Part shown: one piece after another, positions 33,409-40,735 of the stretch | Layout: each line of letters begins with the position of its first letter | How positions within the stretch are numbered: the stretch's first letter is position 1 | Assembly (NCBI GenBank): GCA_029262755.1 | Contig: JAJCYU010000105.1 | Coordinates: 1-46,498, forward strand | Length of the DNA: 46,498 nucleotides | Reading direction: 5' to 3' | Source of the DNA: Anaerolineae bacterium | Lineage (GTDB): Bacteria; Chloroflexota; Anaerolineae; Epilineales; Epilineaceae | Position numbers and translations under genes: made by a program | Notes under the pieces: generated by a model | What the model saw: the letters and a program-made list of their open reading frames with translations, nothing else | Told to the model about the DNA's origin: nothing | Databases searched by the model: none

Positions 33409-34671
33409 ATGCCACGCGATGTCGGCCTTGCACTGGAGACCCCGCCCCTGACCCTGCTCATCCCAACCTTGGTCTCGATCGGCGTGCCGCTCGGGTTCCT
33501 GTGGTTCGTGCGGCGCATGGACCTGTACGCGTCCGGAAGCTTCCGCACCGTCCTGGTGTGCTTCGGCGCCGGGCTTGCTGCCTTTCCGGCCGCGTACGTG
33601 CTCAACACCCAGGCGCGCGGGCTCATGCTGGCCTCGGGTCTGACGGCGGTGGCCGCAAGCCTCCTGCTGCGCACGACCGTTGCGCCGATTATTGAGGAAG
33701 TGCTGAAGTCTGCGGGCGTCGTCTACTACGCCAACAAGCCGCAGTTCACGTACTTCGTCGACGGCGCCATCTACGGCTTCGCGGCCGGCACCGCCTTCGC
33801 CGTGATCGAGAACGTCAACTACCTGCAGAACGCCCCGGAAGGCCTGGCATTGGGCACCGCGATCAACCGCGCCTTTTCCACGTCGCTTATGCACGGCGGC
33901 GCGAGCGCGTTGGTCGGCGTAGCCATCGGCCGCTTCCGCTTCGAGAAAGGCTGGACACGTGCGTTTGCGCTCGTGGGCGGCTGGGGGGCGGCTATCGCGT
34001 TGCACAGCGCCTTCAACCGGCTGGTCAACAGCGGGCCGATGGACACCATGCGCCTGATCGGCGCCTTTGGGATCGGCTTCGGCGCCGTGGGCCTGACCGC
34101 GTTGTTCATCCTGTGGGGCCTGCGCGTGCAACGTCGCTGGCTCCGGCAGTCGCTCGGCTTGGACGTCGGGGTGACGTCGGGCGAGTCGGAGGTCGTGCAG
34201 AAGCTGGCCGACCTGGATGAGCTGCTACGGCCGATCACCGAGGTCTTCGGGCCGCAGAAGCGCGACGCGGTTGAGCGATTCTTGCGCATCCAGGCTCGCC
34301 TCGGTATCAAACGCAAAGCGCAGCAGCTGACACCCGACGCCAAGCTAGCCGCGGCGCTGGCGGCGGAAGTGGCGGATCTGCGCGAAGAGATGGACCAGCT
34401 GCGTCGCGAGGTCGGCGTCTACTGCATGACGTTCGTGCGCTCGATCCTGCCACCGGAAACCGAAGCACTGTGGGATCCGCTCGCCAAGCGGCTGGCCGAG
34501 GTCGAGGCACGCAGGGAGACAGAGAGCGGGGGCATGAACCTGTGGCAGACTCTCGGCGACCGCGCCGACGCGGCAGGGGACGGTGCAGCAGGGGGCGCTT
34601 TCGCTGACAGCGATGCGGCAGAGGACGATGCGACCGCGGGCGACGCAGCCGCGGGCGATCCATCCACCTAG
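33409..34671 (+). CDS. PrsW-like intramembrane protease with cytoplasmic tail
   Basis: 420 residues. The membrane part (about 12-245, seven or eight helices) carries the PrsW glutamic-protease/CAAX-like motifs: IIEEVLKS with Glu96-Glu97, FAVIENVNY with Glu134, MHGG with His162 and LHSAFN with His199. PrsW in Bacillus cleaves the anti-sigma factor RsiW. Unlike that protein, this one has a ~175-residue soluble tail: a helical segment with ETEALWDPLAKRLAEVE and LREEMDQLRREV (coiled coil) and an Asp/Ala-rich end. ATG 33409 is close to AAGG; an upstream open frame to 33037 runs over the opposite PLD gene and is rejected. First gene of a plus-strand run: the MinD-like gene starts 13 bp after its stop. 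Confidence 0.88.
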   Translation: MPRDVGLALETPPLTLLIPTLVSIGVPLGFLWFVRRMDLYASGSFRTVLVCFGAGLAAFPAAYVLNTQARGLMLASGLTAVAASLLLRTTVAPIIEEVLKSAGVVYYANKPQFTYFVDGAIYGFAAGTAFAVIENVNYLQNAPEGLALGTAINRAFSTSLMHGGASALVGVAIGRFRFEKGWTRAFALVGGWGAAIALHSAFNRLVNSGPMDTMRLIGAFGIGFGAVGLTALFILWGLRVQRRWLRQSLGLDVGVTSGESEVVQKLADLDELLRPITEVFGPQKRDAVERFLRIQARLGIKRKAQQLTPDAKLAAALAAEVADLREEMDQLRREVGVYCMTFVRSILPPETEALWDPLAKRLAEVEARRETESGGMNLWQTLGDRADAAGDGAAGGAFADSDAAEDDATAGDAAAGDPST

Positions 34672-34684
34672 GGGGAGCAGCACG

Positions 34685-35428
34685 ATGACGCAGATCGTAT
34701 CCATCCACTCGTACCGGGGCGGGACGGGCAAGTCCAACACCTGCGCCAACCTGGCCGCGTTGATCGGCCGACGCGGGCTACGGGTCGGCATCGTCGACAC
34801 CGACATCAACTCGCCCGGCATCCACGTCATCTTCGGCATGGACGATTCGTCGATCGACAAGACGCTCAACGATTATCTATGGGGCAACTGCCGTATCGAG
34901 GAAGCCGCTTACCCCATCGATCTGCCGAACACGGAAGGCTCCGTGTTCCTGATCCCCTCCAGCCCCAAGACCAGCGAGATCACCCGCGTCCTGCGCGAAG
35001 GCTACGAGGTCGGTATGCTCATCGACGGCCTGCGCGAGCTCAACGAAGCCCTCGACCTCGACGTGCTGCTGATCGACACCCACCCCGGCCTCAACGACGA
35101 GACGCTGCTCTCGATCACCATCAGCGACGTGCTGATCATCGTGCTGCGTCCGGACCAACAGGACTACCAGGGCACGGGCGTGACGGTCGAGGTCGCGCGC
35201 AAGCTCGACGTACCCGAGCTCTACCTGCTGCTCAACAAAGTGCCCGCCGCCTTCGATGCCGAAGACGTGCGCCAGACCGTGCAGGACACCTACGGCGCAC
35301 AAGTGCCGGCCGTCCTGCCCCACGCCGACGAGATGATGGTGCTCAGCAGCGCCGGCATCTTCGTCGTGGAGTTCCCGAACCACCCTCTCACACGCGAGCT
35401 CGAGGGCCTGGCGGCCCTTCTCGGCTAG
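34685..35428 (+). CDS. MinD/ParA-like deviant Walker ATPase
   Basis: 247 residues. P-loop SYRGGTGKSN (residues 9-18) is the MinD/ParA deviant Walker A, but the signature Lys of KGGxGK(S/T) is Arg11; the catalytic Lys16 is kept. Switch I-like VDTDINSPG, Walker B-like VLLIDTHPG and the adenine-loop LLNKVP are present. It lacks a ParA DNA-binding N-terminus. The last residues LTRELEGLAALLG could form a short membrane-seeking helix as in MinD, but with few basic residues. Members act as ATP-driven positional or assembly switches. GGGGGAG lies 7 nt before the ATG, 13 bp after the PrsW stop, so the two are probably cotranscribed. Confidence 0.9.
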   Translation: MTQIVSIHSYRGGTGKSNTCANLAALIGRRGLRVGIVDTDINSPGIHVIFGMDDSSIDKTLNDYLWGNCRIEEAAYPIDLPNTEGSVFLIPSSPKTSEITRVLREGYEVGMLIDGLRELNEALDLDVLLIDTHPGLNDETLLSITISDVLIIVLRPDQQDYQGTGVTVEVARKLDVPELYLLLNKVPAAFDAEDVRQTVQDTYGAQVPAVLPHADEMMVLSSAGIFVVEFPNHPLTRELEGLAALLG

Positions 35429-35579
35429 CGCGAGCCCCGGTCCCGTCCGGCCGCCCGCGGACGTCGACCCGAGTCCGATCCCCATGCTGCGGACCGCAAC
35501 GAGCTACCCTCAATCTCCAGTCTACGATCCCTGAGCCCGTCCTCGATCCCCTTCCCAGTTCCGTTTCCAGGAGTGACGC

Positions 35580-35792
35580 ATGCGGTGCCACAAATGCGGT
35601 GAGGAGCCGATCGGGGTGTGCAAGTTCTGCGGGCGCGCGGTCTGCCCGGACTGTCATCAACCGATGCCCTTCATCTTGAACCTCTACGTGGGCGAAGACG
35701 CCGTGCCGAAGGCCATCGTCGTCGCCGACACGCTGTGGTGCCGCACCTGCCGGCCGCAGCCGGAGCCGATCCCAATGCCCGAGATCTCCTGA
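35580..35792 (+). CDS. Small Cys-rich zinc-binding protein
   Basis: 70 residues. Four CxxC-type knuckles: CHKC (3-6), CKFC (14-17), CPDC (22-25) and CRTC at about residue 55, plus one His (His26), enough for two zinc sites of a B-box/zinc-ribbon kind. The middle (MPFILNLYVGED) is hydrophobic and could be a docking surface. ATG 35580 has AGGAG 6 nt upstream. It follows the MinD-like gene by 151 bp and precedes the wHTH gene by 21 bp. A protein or nucleic-acid adaptor is plausible; no known partner. Confidence 0.75.
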   Translation: MRCHKCGEEPIGVCKFCGRAVCPDCHQPMPFILNLYVGEDAVPKAIVVADTLWCRTCRPQPEPIPMPEIS

Positions 35793-35813
35793 TCCCGGAG
35801 GAGGAGGAAGGCC

Positions 35814-36266
35814 ATGGCGGGACTATTCGACCGACTTCAGGAAGACCTGGAGCAACGCGACAAGATGGCGGGCATGAGCCCGGCGGACCTGCTCATGCTC
35901 CCCGACGACGAGCGGCGCATCGTCCAGGCCCTCGCCCGGCGCGGCGATCTGAGCCTCGACGAGCTGGTCGCGCACCTCGACAGCGACGTGGACGCCGTGC
36001 GGGCGACGCTGGCCGTTTTGCGCGAAAAGGGCTTCGCGCGCGAGCTGGATATAAAGGGCCGCACGATCTGGCGGACTTACTTTGCCCGCCGTAAGCCAAG
36101 CAGCGCGCTGAACAGCATCTGGGCCAACCTGGCTGAGAAGACGGATGTGAGCGCGGAGGCGGATGCGAGCGGGGATGCGAGCGTCTCCGACGGCGCGGAC
36201 GCGCACCGCGACGAGGGCGGCTCTCGCCCAACGAACGACCCGACCACGGGGGGCAACGATGGCTGA
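35814..36266 (+). CDS. Winged-helix protein
   Basis: 150 residues. Residues about 32-95 form a winged helix-turn-helix: RRIVQALARRGDLSLDELVA, DAVRATLAVLREKGFARELD, then a wing ending KGRTIWRTYFARR. This is like ArsR/MarR-type or generic wHTH domains, with no metal or ligand site visible. The last ~45 residues are a disordered Asp/Ala/Gly tail. A very strong ribosome site (GGAGGAGGAGG) precedes ATG 35814. The end overlaps the next gene by 8 nt, so it is coupled to the cyclic-nucleotide-binding protein. May bind DNA or act as a protein-interaction domain. Confidence 0.8.
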   Translation: MAGLFDRLQEDLEQRDKMAGMSPADLLMLPDDERRIVQALARRGDLSLDELVAHLDSDVDAVRATLAVLREKGFARELDIKGRTIWRTYFARRKPSSALNSIWANLAEKTDVSAEADASGDASVSDGADAHRDEGGSRPTNDPTTGGNDG

Positions 36267-36978
36267 GGCCAAAAACGATGCGGCATTGATCCGCGGCCTG
36301 CTCGATGCGCCCGCCTTGCAAGGGAAGTGGACGGAGGTCGCGGTGCCGCCGGGCGAGTTGCTCTTCGCCCAAGGTGATCCCGGCGACGCGTTCTATGCAG
36401 TGCTCGACGGCGAGCTCGACATCTTTGCCGGCGACGACCTGTTGCTGGAGCGCATCGGCCCCGGCGCGTCGCTCGGCGAGATCGCCCTGCTCGACGGCGG
36501 CGTGCGCGCAGCGAGCGTGCGGGCCCTCACGCCCGCTCGGCTGAAGCGTCTGGACCGCGAGGCCTTTCTCGAGACCCTACCCGACTCGCCCGAGCTGAGC
36601 GGCACGGTGATCTCGATTCTCGAAACCCGCATCCGCCGCATGACCCACTATGTCGACTACCTGACCACCTGGGCCGGTCTCGTGGCCGAAGGGGACTACG
36701 ACTCCGCGCGCGAGGCTATCGTCGCGCAGAGCTCCGACACCGCGGACGCCAACCTCGGCCGCTTCGTGAGCACCTTCACGAACATGGTCTCCGCGGTGCA
36801 GGCGCGCGAAGCCGAACTGCGCAAAGAGCTGCGCCGCCTGCGGATCCAGATCGACCGCAGGGAACAGGCGGTCCAAGTGGCCGAGATCACCGGCGACGAC
36901 TACTTCAAGGACCTGAAATCCCGCTCCCAAGGGCTGCGCTCGCGCATCAAGGACGGCGGGTCAGGCTCCAAAGGCTGA
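36259..36978 (+). CDS. Cyclic-nucleotide-binding domain protein
   Basis: 239 residues. A cNMP-binding domain (about 20-125) with GELLFAQGDPGDAFYAVLDG and the phosphate-binding cassette LGEIALLDGGVRAASVRA, retaining the Glu and Arg that contact the ligand in CAP-type domains. Instead of a CRP helix-turn-helix, the second half is helical (about 130-230) with a predicted coiled coil (REAELRKELRRLRIQIDRRE), so it probably acts by protein contact rather than as a CRP-type activator. The start (ATG 36259) overlaps the wHTH gene by 8 nt. Confidence 0.9.
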   Translation: MAEAKNDAALIRGLLDAPALQGKWTEVAVPPGELLFAQGDPGDAFYAVLDGELDIFAGDDLLLERIGPGASLGEIALLDGGVRAASVRALTPARLKRLDREAFLETLPDSPELSGTVISILETRIRRMTHYVDYLTTWAGLVAEGDYDSAREAIVAQSSDTADANLGRFVSTFTNMVSAVQAREAELRKELRRLRIQIDRREQAVQVAEITGDDYFKDLKSRSQGLRSRIKDGGSGSKG

Positions 36979-37047
36979 CGCGGATTCGTTGCCTCCCCGA
37001 AATCGTCGTGATAAGGTGCCGCACTCTACATCTGACGAGGTTGCGCT

Positions 37048-37635
37048 ATGCCGACGGCTGATTCCCCACAGCCAAGCGATGCGGAGCTCGTCGCCTCGAT
37101 TCTCGACGGCGAGCGCAACGCCTATGCCCTTTTGCTGGAACGCTACCAGCACAAGGTCTATCGGATTGTGCTGCGCATGTGCGGCAACCCCTACGATGCC
37201 GAGGAGCTGACCCAGGAGGTCTTCTACAAGACCTACTTCGCCCTGGCCACCTTCCGCCCCGAGTTCCGCTTCTCGAGCTGGCTGTACAAGATCGCCTCGA
37301 ACCACACGGTCAGCTTCCTGCGCACGCGCCACCGCACGGTATCCCTGGAGCGCGGCGCGGACGCCGACCCGGACGCCCCGGCGCCCGAGCCCGAAGATAC
37401 GAGCCCGCGCCAACGCCCGGAACCCTCGCTGGAACGCGAAGACCGCAGCGAAGCGCTATGGAGCGCCGTGGCCTCCCTCCCGACCGACTTCCGCGACATC
37501 GTCTTCATGCGCCACGTCGAGGAGCTCTCCTACAAGGAGATCTGCGAAGCGACGGGCCTGAGCATGGGCACGGTCAAGAGCCGCCTCGCACGAGCCCGCA
37601 GCAAGCTCGAGCACAAGCTGGCGGGGTCGCGGTAG
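37048..37635 (+). CDS. ECF RNA polymerase sigma factor
   Basis: 195 residues. Region 2 (about 25-90) has ALLLERYQHKVYRIVLRMCG, DAEELTQEVFYKTY and FSSWLYKIASNHTVSFLR; region 4 (about 135-190) has LPTDFRDIVFMRHVEELSY and GLSMGTVKSRLARARSKL. A Pro/Asp-rich spacer (about 105-130) replaces region 3, as in all ECF factors. No anti-sigma gene with a ZAS domain follows; the next genes are on the other strand. ATG 37048 is preceded by GAGG 7 nt upstream. It starts 69 bp after the cNMP protein, so it could be cotranscribed or have its own promoter in that gap. May be controlled by the upstream proteins. Confidence 0.93.
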   Translation: MPTADSPQPSDAELVASILDGERNAYALLLERYQHKVYRIVLRMCGNPYDAEELTQEVFYKTYFALATFRPEFRFSSWLYKIASNHTVSFLRTRHRTVSLERGADADPDAPAPEPEDTSPRQRPEPSLEREDRSEALWSAVASLPTDFRDIVFMRHVEELSYKEICEATGLSMGTVKSRLARARSKLEHKLAGSR

Positions 37636-37822
37636 GGGGGAGGGGCGGGGCAGCAGGGGAAGGTGGGGCGGCGGGTTCACGGTGCAGATCCGCCACGGCT
37701 TCGCTTTGGAGCCGTAGTTCCGCGGTCGGGCTATCGAGGACCGGCGCGTCCGATCGCCTCCCCGCATCGCGCTCCGCCCAAACTGCACGCCGGCATGCCC
37801 GATGGCGACGACCGGTCTACCG

Positions 37823-38968
37823 TCAGTCCACCGCACCACCGCGCCCCGCCGCACCACCGCGCCGTCCCCACCCGCGCAGCCAGGCCTGCACGCGCTCGTA
37901 GCCCGCGAAGCCGCGCTCGTCGCGCCGAAACGCAGCCGTGTGCGCGAGCCGCCGGGTGCCGCTGTGGCGCAGCCCATGCACGGCGTGGAGGAGCTCGTGA
38001 TAGACGACGAAATCGACGATCTCCGCCGGCACTTCGGCCGCGTCGAGCGCGCGGCTGATCACGATCTCGCGACGCGTGAAGTCGTAGTAGCCCAACTTTC
38101 TGCGGCTGGTGCGCTTGCTCCAGCGTAGCCGGGTCTCGGGCGGCGCTCCGCCGAAGTAGCGCTCGGCGACCCGGGCGCGGGCCGCGGCGAGATCGTGATG
38201 CGCACCGCGGGTTAGACGCGCCGCGTGCGCGTTGGCGACGTTCGCGCCATCGTCGTTCGCGCCGGAAGCGCCCGCGGTCGCGCCGTCCATGCCCTCGCTA
38301 CCAACGCCGTCCGTCATGGTGGGCGCCCACAACACCGCTTCCAGCTCCAAGAGCACCGCACGAAACGCGTCGCCGCGCGCCCAGTCGCGGATCGCGGTGC
38401 GCGGCGCGCCGGTCGCGCCGTTCGCGACGGCGATGACCTCGGCCAACACGTCGGGCGGTGCGTCGACGAAGCCCTGGTTGATCGTGATCGCCAACGTGTC
38501 GCCGTCCACGCGCCGCCCGCGCACCAGGGCGGATGTATCGAAGAATACGACGGCCATGTGCGACGCGGGGGCGGAGTCCGCTCGCTTCCCTCGACGCTTG
38601 TTCCGCAGCGCGCGCCGGGACCGCGCGCGCCTGAGGCGCGCGCTCGCACGTCCCGTGCGACCCGCGCTCGATCGCTCGACAACGTCCGCGGCCACGAGGT
38701 CCGCGCGGCGCAGCGCGGCGACGTGCCGCTCCACGTTGCCGGGCGCGTCCAGCCAACGTAGCCAGCCGGCCGCGCGGCGCGCGCGATCGCCGAAGCTGTC
38801 CGCCGAGACGCCGGGGCGGGCGAGGGCGCGATCGATTCGCGCGACCTGCACGGCGAGCAGCTCGTCGAGCGCTGCCGCGTCGCGGCCGTCCGCACGCGCG
38901 CGCAGCAACTCCTGCGCCCGGTCCGTGGCGGTCACGATGCCGGGGAGGGACAGGCGTTGGAGCGTCAT
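37823..38968 (-). CDS. SprT-like zinc metallopeptidase
   Basis: 381 residues. The C-terminal ~130 residues are SprT-like: WSKRTSRRKLGYYDFTRREI, VDFVVYHELLHAVHG with the HExxH-type site His324-Glu325-His328, and a third ligand His343 (LAHTAAFRRDE). The N-terminal ~250 residues are unassigned and Arg/Ala-rich, with a VVFFDTSALVRGRR segment near residue 140 and low-complexity Gly/Ala/Asp near 225-240. SprT/Spartan-like proteases cut DNA-crosslinked proteins; with a YcaQ-type crosslink glycosylase just upstream this fits a DNA-repair pairing. Start uncertain: ATG 38968 and ATG 38557 are both possible and neither has a clear ribosome site. Confidence 0.8.
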   Translation of the reverse strand: MTLQRLSLPGIVTATDRAQELLRARADGRDAAALDELLAVQVARIDRALARPGVSADSFGDRARRAAGWLRWLDAPGNVERHVAALRRADLVAADVVERSSAGRTGRASARLRRARSRRALRNKRRGKRADSAPASHMAVVFFDTSALVRGRRVDGDTLAITINQGFVDAPPDVLAEVIAVANGATGAPRTAIRDWARGDAFRAVLLELEAVLWAPTMTDGVGSEGMDGATAGASGANDDGANVANAHAARLTRGAHHDLAAARARVAERYFGGAPPETRLRWSKRTSRRKLGYYDFTRREIVISRALDAAEVPAEIVDFVVYHELLHAVHGLRHSGTRRLAHTAAFRRDERGFAGYERVQAWLRGWGRRGGAAGRGGAVD

Positions 38969-39065
38969 GGGCGGCGGGCACTCGTTGCGCACAACGCCCG
39001 CCGTGCCTTCACCGTAACATCCGTCCACCCTACCTGGGACATTCGACAGTCCCCGCCTCTCGACC

Positions 39066-40253
39066 TCACAGCGCGCGCGCCAACACGTCCGCGAGGTCGC
39101 CGTTGCCCGCCACGTCGATGCCGCCCAGGCCGAGGAACTCCGCCATCGTGCGCAGCTCGCCGGCCATGGCGCGGGCGGCGCGATCGCGGTCGACGCCCGG
39201 CTCAACCCAGGCCGCCGGGACGCGCAGCACGCCCGCCTTGCGGTCGGCCTTGAGGTCGACCCTTCCGGCGAGGTGACCGTCCATGAGCATCGGCAGCACG
39301 TAGTAGCCGTATTGGCGCTTGGGGCGCGGCACGTAGATCTCAATGCGATAGTGGAAGCCGAAGACACGCTCAATGCGGTCGCGGCACCATACGAGCGAGT
39401 CGAAGGGCGAGAGGAGGGCGACGGCGTCCACGGCGCGCGGGACCGGTGCCTCCGGATGCCGGGAGGCGATCTCCTTCCAGCCCCGCACCTGGACGCGAGC
39501 GAGCTCTCCTTCGTCCGCGAGCTCCTCGAGCAGAGGCTGCGCACTTCGGAAGCCGATCCGATAGTAGTCGGCCAGGTCGCGTGCCGTGCCGATGCCGTGA
39601 TAGCGCGCCGAGCGCAGCAGGAGCTCGCGCTTGGCATCGTCCGGCTCCGGCGTCGGGGCGGCCAACACGTCGGCCGGCAGGGCGCGTGAAGGCAGGTCGT
39701 AGAGCCGGTGGAAGTTGGCGTCGCGAATCGCGGTGATCCGGCCCGTCGCGAACAGCCACTCCAGGGCGATCTTGCCCTTGCCCCAACCCCACCAATTGCC
39801 GGCGCGCGAGCCGGGGTCGTTCAGATCGCCGACCCGCAGCGGTCCATGCTCCGTGATCTCGTCGAGCACCTCATCGATGAAACCGGGATGCTCGCGCAGC
39901 ATGCTCTCGACGCGCTCCCATGGTCGCATGCCCTCCATCCGCCAGCGCAAGAGCGGTTGGACCTCCACCGGGAGCAGCGAGGCCGCGTGGCCCCAATACT
40001 CGAAGAGTTCATGCCCCTGGTGAGCCCACCGATCGAGCTTGGCCGCGTCGTAGGCGCCGAGGCGCGCGAGGAAGGGCAGATAGTGCGTCCGCGCGACCAC
40101 GTTGACGGAATCGAGCTGGATGATGCCGACCCGCCCCAACACGCGCCGGTAATGCCGCGCGTCCACGCGTCCGGTCGGTCGCGGATCGGCGAAGCCTTGG
40201 GCGCCCAACGCAATCCGGCGCGCAACGTCGGGCGACATGGTGGGAACAGGCAC
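39066..40253 (-). CDS. YcaQ-type DNA glycosylase (HTH_42 winged-helix family)
   Basis: 395 residues. The family pattern is clear: GRVGIIQLDSVNVVARTHYL (residues 41-60), YWGHAASLLP, GKIALEWLFATGRI, and LLSPFDSLVWCRDR followed by FHYRIEIYVPRPKRQYGYYV. The catalytic QxD motif of the YcaQ branch is Gln46-Leu-Asp48; the AlkZ branch has QxQ. These enzymes unhook DNA interstrand crosslinks or remove bulky N-alkyl adducts. GTG 40253 was chosen because GGAG lies 6 nt upstream; an ATG five codons later (40238) lacks a ribosome site. The SprT-like gene follows 97 bp downstream on the same strand. Confidence 0.9.
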   Translation of the reverse strand: MPVPTMSPDVARRIALGAQGFADPRPTGRVDARHYRRVLGRVGIIQLDSVNVVARTHYLPFLARLGAYDAAKLDRWAHQGHELFEYWGHAASLLPVEVQPLLRWRMEGMRPWERVESMLREHPGFIDEVLDEITEHGPLRVGDLNDPGSRAGNWWGWGKGKIALEWLFATGRITAIRDANFHRLYDLPSRALPADVLAAPTPEPDDAKRELLLRSARYHGIGTARDLADYYRIGFRSAQPLLEELADEGELARVQVRGWKEIASRHPEAPVPRAVDAVALLSPFDSLVWCRDRIERVFGFHYRIEIYVPRPKRQYGYYVLPMLMDGHLAGRVDLKADRKAGVLRVPAAWVEPGVDRDRAARAMAGELRTMAEFLGLGGIDVAGNGDLADVLARAL

Positions 40254-40420
40254 GAGCGGCTCCAGAGGCGGTGGCTAGGAGGCGGGTAGGCAGAAGAGAC
40301 AGTCGAGGCGGTTGTGGCGGGCTTGGGGGGGAGGCGCAACGGCATCACGTTGCATCGGCCTACTATGATACGGAAGCCGCCCGCAATCCGCTCCCCCGAA
40401 TCTCTCGGAAGGATCTGCCC

Positions 40421-40735
40421 ATGATCAGCCACATCGTTCACTTCAAGATGACCGACCGCAGCGCGGAGAGCATCGCCGAGGCGGCCGAACTGCTGCGCTC
40501 GATGGCGGGCCGCATCCCGAGCTTGCGCGGCCTGGAAGTCGGTCTTCCACGCGCCGAGGACGACCGGAGTTTTGACATCGCCCTCGTCACGCGCTTCGAC
40601 GATTGGGCGGGCTTGGATGCCTACCGTGTTCATCCCTACCACAAGGATCCCGTGCTCAAGCACATGCACGCCCACGCCGCGGAAGCGACCTTCGTCGACT
40701 TCGAAGGCGGCGAGGTCACGCTCGCGAAGGCATGA
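40421..40735 (+). CDS. Dabb (stress-responsive alpha/beta barrel) family protein
   Basis: 104 residues. MISHIVHFKMTDRS at the start, SLRGLEVGLP, DIALVTRFDDWAGLDAYRVH and HPYHKDPVLKHMHAHAAEAT are the Dabb pattern. Dimeric ferredoxin-like alpha/beta barrel proteins of this family occur as stress proteins and as polyketide or cyclase partners. ATG 40421 follows GGAAGGA. The stop overlaps the start of the kinase gene (ATGA), so they are coupled. Confidence 0.88.
   Translation: MISHIVHFKMTDRSAESIAEAAELLRSMAGRIPSLRGLEVGLPRAEDDRSFDIALVTRFDDWAGLDAYRVHPYHKDPVLKHMHAHAAEATFVDFEGGEVTLAKA

Noticed and set aside
38969..39637. N-terminal extension of the SprT-like gene
   Set aside because: It overlaps the YcaQ-type gene on the same strand in another frame and reads as low-complexity Ser/Arg; start at 38968 or later is preferred.
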